From Dehalococcoidia bacterium (GTDB lineage: Bacteria > Chloroflexota > Dehalococcoidia > Dehalococcoidales > Fen-1064), in assembly GCA_011192055.1 (NCBI GenBank), contig DUES01000123.1:1-6528 (forward strand): DNA of 6,528 bases, given 5' to 3'. The position numbers and the translations under genes are program-made. The notes under the pieces are model-generated. The model made no database searches, was not told where the DNA came from, and worked only from the letters and a program-made list of their open reading frames with translations. Of the stretch, positions 5,527 to 6,528 are shown piece after piece. Every line of letters starts with the position of its first letter. Position 1 is the first letter of the stretch.

Positions 5527-6528
5527 ATGAGTAACTCGAAACACTTCCTGGACCTGTTTTTTCACCCGAAGACTGTTGCCGTGGTGGGTGCCAGTCGTAA
5601 CAAATACACCACCAACTATCATCTTGTAGGGAACCTGGTAAACCTGAAGTTCCCCGGCAAGGTCTACCCGGTAAATCCAAACGCAACCGAAATCCTCGGG
5701 TTGAAAGCCTATCCCAATGTAACTAGTATCGATGATGATATTGACGTGGCCGTAATCTCGGTCCCGGCAAGGATTACGCCGGAAATCGTGCGTGAATGTA
5801 TTGCCAAAAAAGTAAAAGGCATTACCATCATTGCCGGAGGGTTTTCCGAGACAGGTACCGATGGACGGGGACTGCAGAACGAAATCCTTGGTCTGCTCCG
5901 GGAAAGCGGCATCCGGGCTATCGGCCCGAACGCACTCAGTCCGGTCAATTCGGCTAACAGTTTCATGATTGGTTTTGGGCCCTCCGCCGGACAACTGCCC
6001 CGCGGCGGACTTTCTCTCATTTTCCAGTCCGGCCTATACCAGCCCCGCCTGAACTGGCTTGCCTTCAATCTGGGTCTGCGTATCAATAAGCTTATCGACC
6101 TGGGTAACAAGATGGACATCAACGAGGTAGATACGCTGGAGTACCTGGCACAGGACGAAAGCACCAGGGTTATCGCACTTCACATGGAAAGCATTGCCGG
6201 TGACGCCCGCCGTTTAATGAAAGTTTTGCGGGATATCACTCCGCACAAGCCGGTTATCGTGCTGAAATCCGGGCGGACTACTGCCGGAGCCATAGCAGCT
6301 TCCTCTCACACCGCGGCAATAATGAAGTCGTCCGATATCGTCGTAGATGCTGCGCTGAAACAGGCCGGCGCAATACGCGTACAAGGACTGGATGAGTTCT
6401 TTGACCTCGCCAAGGCTTTTGAATACCTTCCTGAACCGCAAGGGAACCGCGTTGCCATCGCCACCTTCTCCGGCGGTGAAGGTGTGCTTACCACCGATGC
6501 CGCTGAACTCAACGGACTGGCAATTGCA
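5527..6528 (+). CDS. Acyl-CoA synthetase (NDP-forming), CoA-binding part; truncated by window end
   Basis: The first 334 codons are visible and no stop is reached. The protein belongs to the acetate-CoA ligase (ADP-forming) / succinyl-CoA synthetase-like superfamily, which interconverts acyl-CoA plus ADP and phosphate with free acid plus ATP. Seen: an N-terminal CoA-binding Rossmann domain with VAVVGASRN (17-25) and GKVYPVNPNATEILGLKAYP (44-63), then DVAVISVPA (73-81) and GPN (133-135). Next is a succinyl-CoA-ligase-like domain with QSG (167-169), LGNKMDINEVDTLEYL (192-207), KPVIVLKSGR (241-250) and the SHT motif containing His261, the residue that aligns with the phosphorylated histidine of the family. 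The ATP-grasp part, if fused, would lie beyond the window. Deviations from the usual pattern are SHTA in place of SHTG and GPNA in place of GPNC. The substrate acid cannot be told. The ATG has a strong AGGAGG 4 nt upstream. Confidence 0.9.
   Translation, partial: MSNSKHFLDLFFHPKTVAVVGASRNKYTTNYHLVGNLVNLKFPGKVYPVNPNATEILGLKAYPNVTSIDDDIDVAVISVPARITPEIVRECIAKKVKGITIIAGGFSETGTDGRGLQNEILGLLRESGIRAIGPNALSPVNSANSFMIGFGPSAGQLPRGGLSLIFQSGLYQPRLNWLAFNLGLRINKLIDLGNKMDINEVDTLEYLAQDESTRVIALHMESIAGDARRLMKVLRDITPHKPVIVLKSGRTTAGAIAASSHTAAIMKSSDIVVDAALKQAGAIRVQGLDEFFDLAKAFEYLPEPQGNRVAIATFSGGEGVLTTDAAELNGLAIA

Noticed and set aside
5428..5994. A 188-codon minus-strand open frame over the mtaB end and the acyl-CoA synthetase start
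   Set aside because: It overlaps two well-supported genes on the opposite strand, crosses their gap, and has no recognisable protein features.
1..6528. CRISPR arrays, tRNA or rRNA genes, insertion sequences, phage or toxin-antitoxin genes, or an undescribed multi-gene system
   Set aside because: I found no spaced repeats, tRNA-like folds, transposase or integrase motifs, or unexplained gene cluster. All large coding regions match known families.

Overview
The window is about 6.5 kb of ordinary-looking bacterial chromosome: six protein genes, tightly packed and with moderate GC (a little over half by eye). The gene mix and protein style suggest an anaerobic bacterium. Pointers include a TSACSSG-type FabF, a threonylcarbamoyl-tRNA methylthiotransferase (MtaB), a small nitroreductase paired with a cyclophilin-like protein, and an NDP-forming acyl-CoA synthetase. 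A Chloroflexota / Dehalococcoidia-like genome is my best guess. That is inference from protein flavour, not a computed placement.

Layout. Positions 1-176 hold no gene I can support; the stretch contains a short interspersed repeat copy (115-151). Positions 177-1068 (+) are a two-gene unit: a cyclophilin-fold protein of the TM1367 type, then, 4 nt later, a GTG-started nitroreductase. A 74-nt convergent gap follows. Positions 4084-1143 (-) are a second unit, fabF then recJ, separated by 2 nt; both genes start at TTG. The 187-nt divergent region 4085-4271 carries two good sigma70-like promoters pointing in opposite directions, whose -10 hexamers overlap, plus two inverted repeats that could be operators and a possible leader hairpin. 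Positions 4272-5492 (+) encode MtaB. It is followed after 34 nt by an acyl-CoA synthetase (NDP-forming) that runs off the window's right edge (5527-6528).

How the genes relate. The window mixes housekeeping functions: fatty-acid elongation (FabF), single-strand DNA exonuclease in repair (RecJ), tRNA A37 thiomethylation (MtaB), and energy or acyl-CoA metabolism (the synthetase). The nitroreductase/cyclophilin-like pair is probably a small redox-related unit of unknown substrate. I see no mobile element, CRISPR, phage or toxin system, and no sign of an undescribed multi-gene system. The most interesting signals are regulatory: the shared, overlapping divergent promoter with its palindromes, and the consecutive TTG starts in fabF-recJ.
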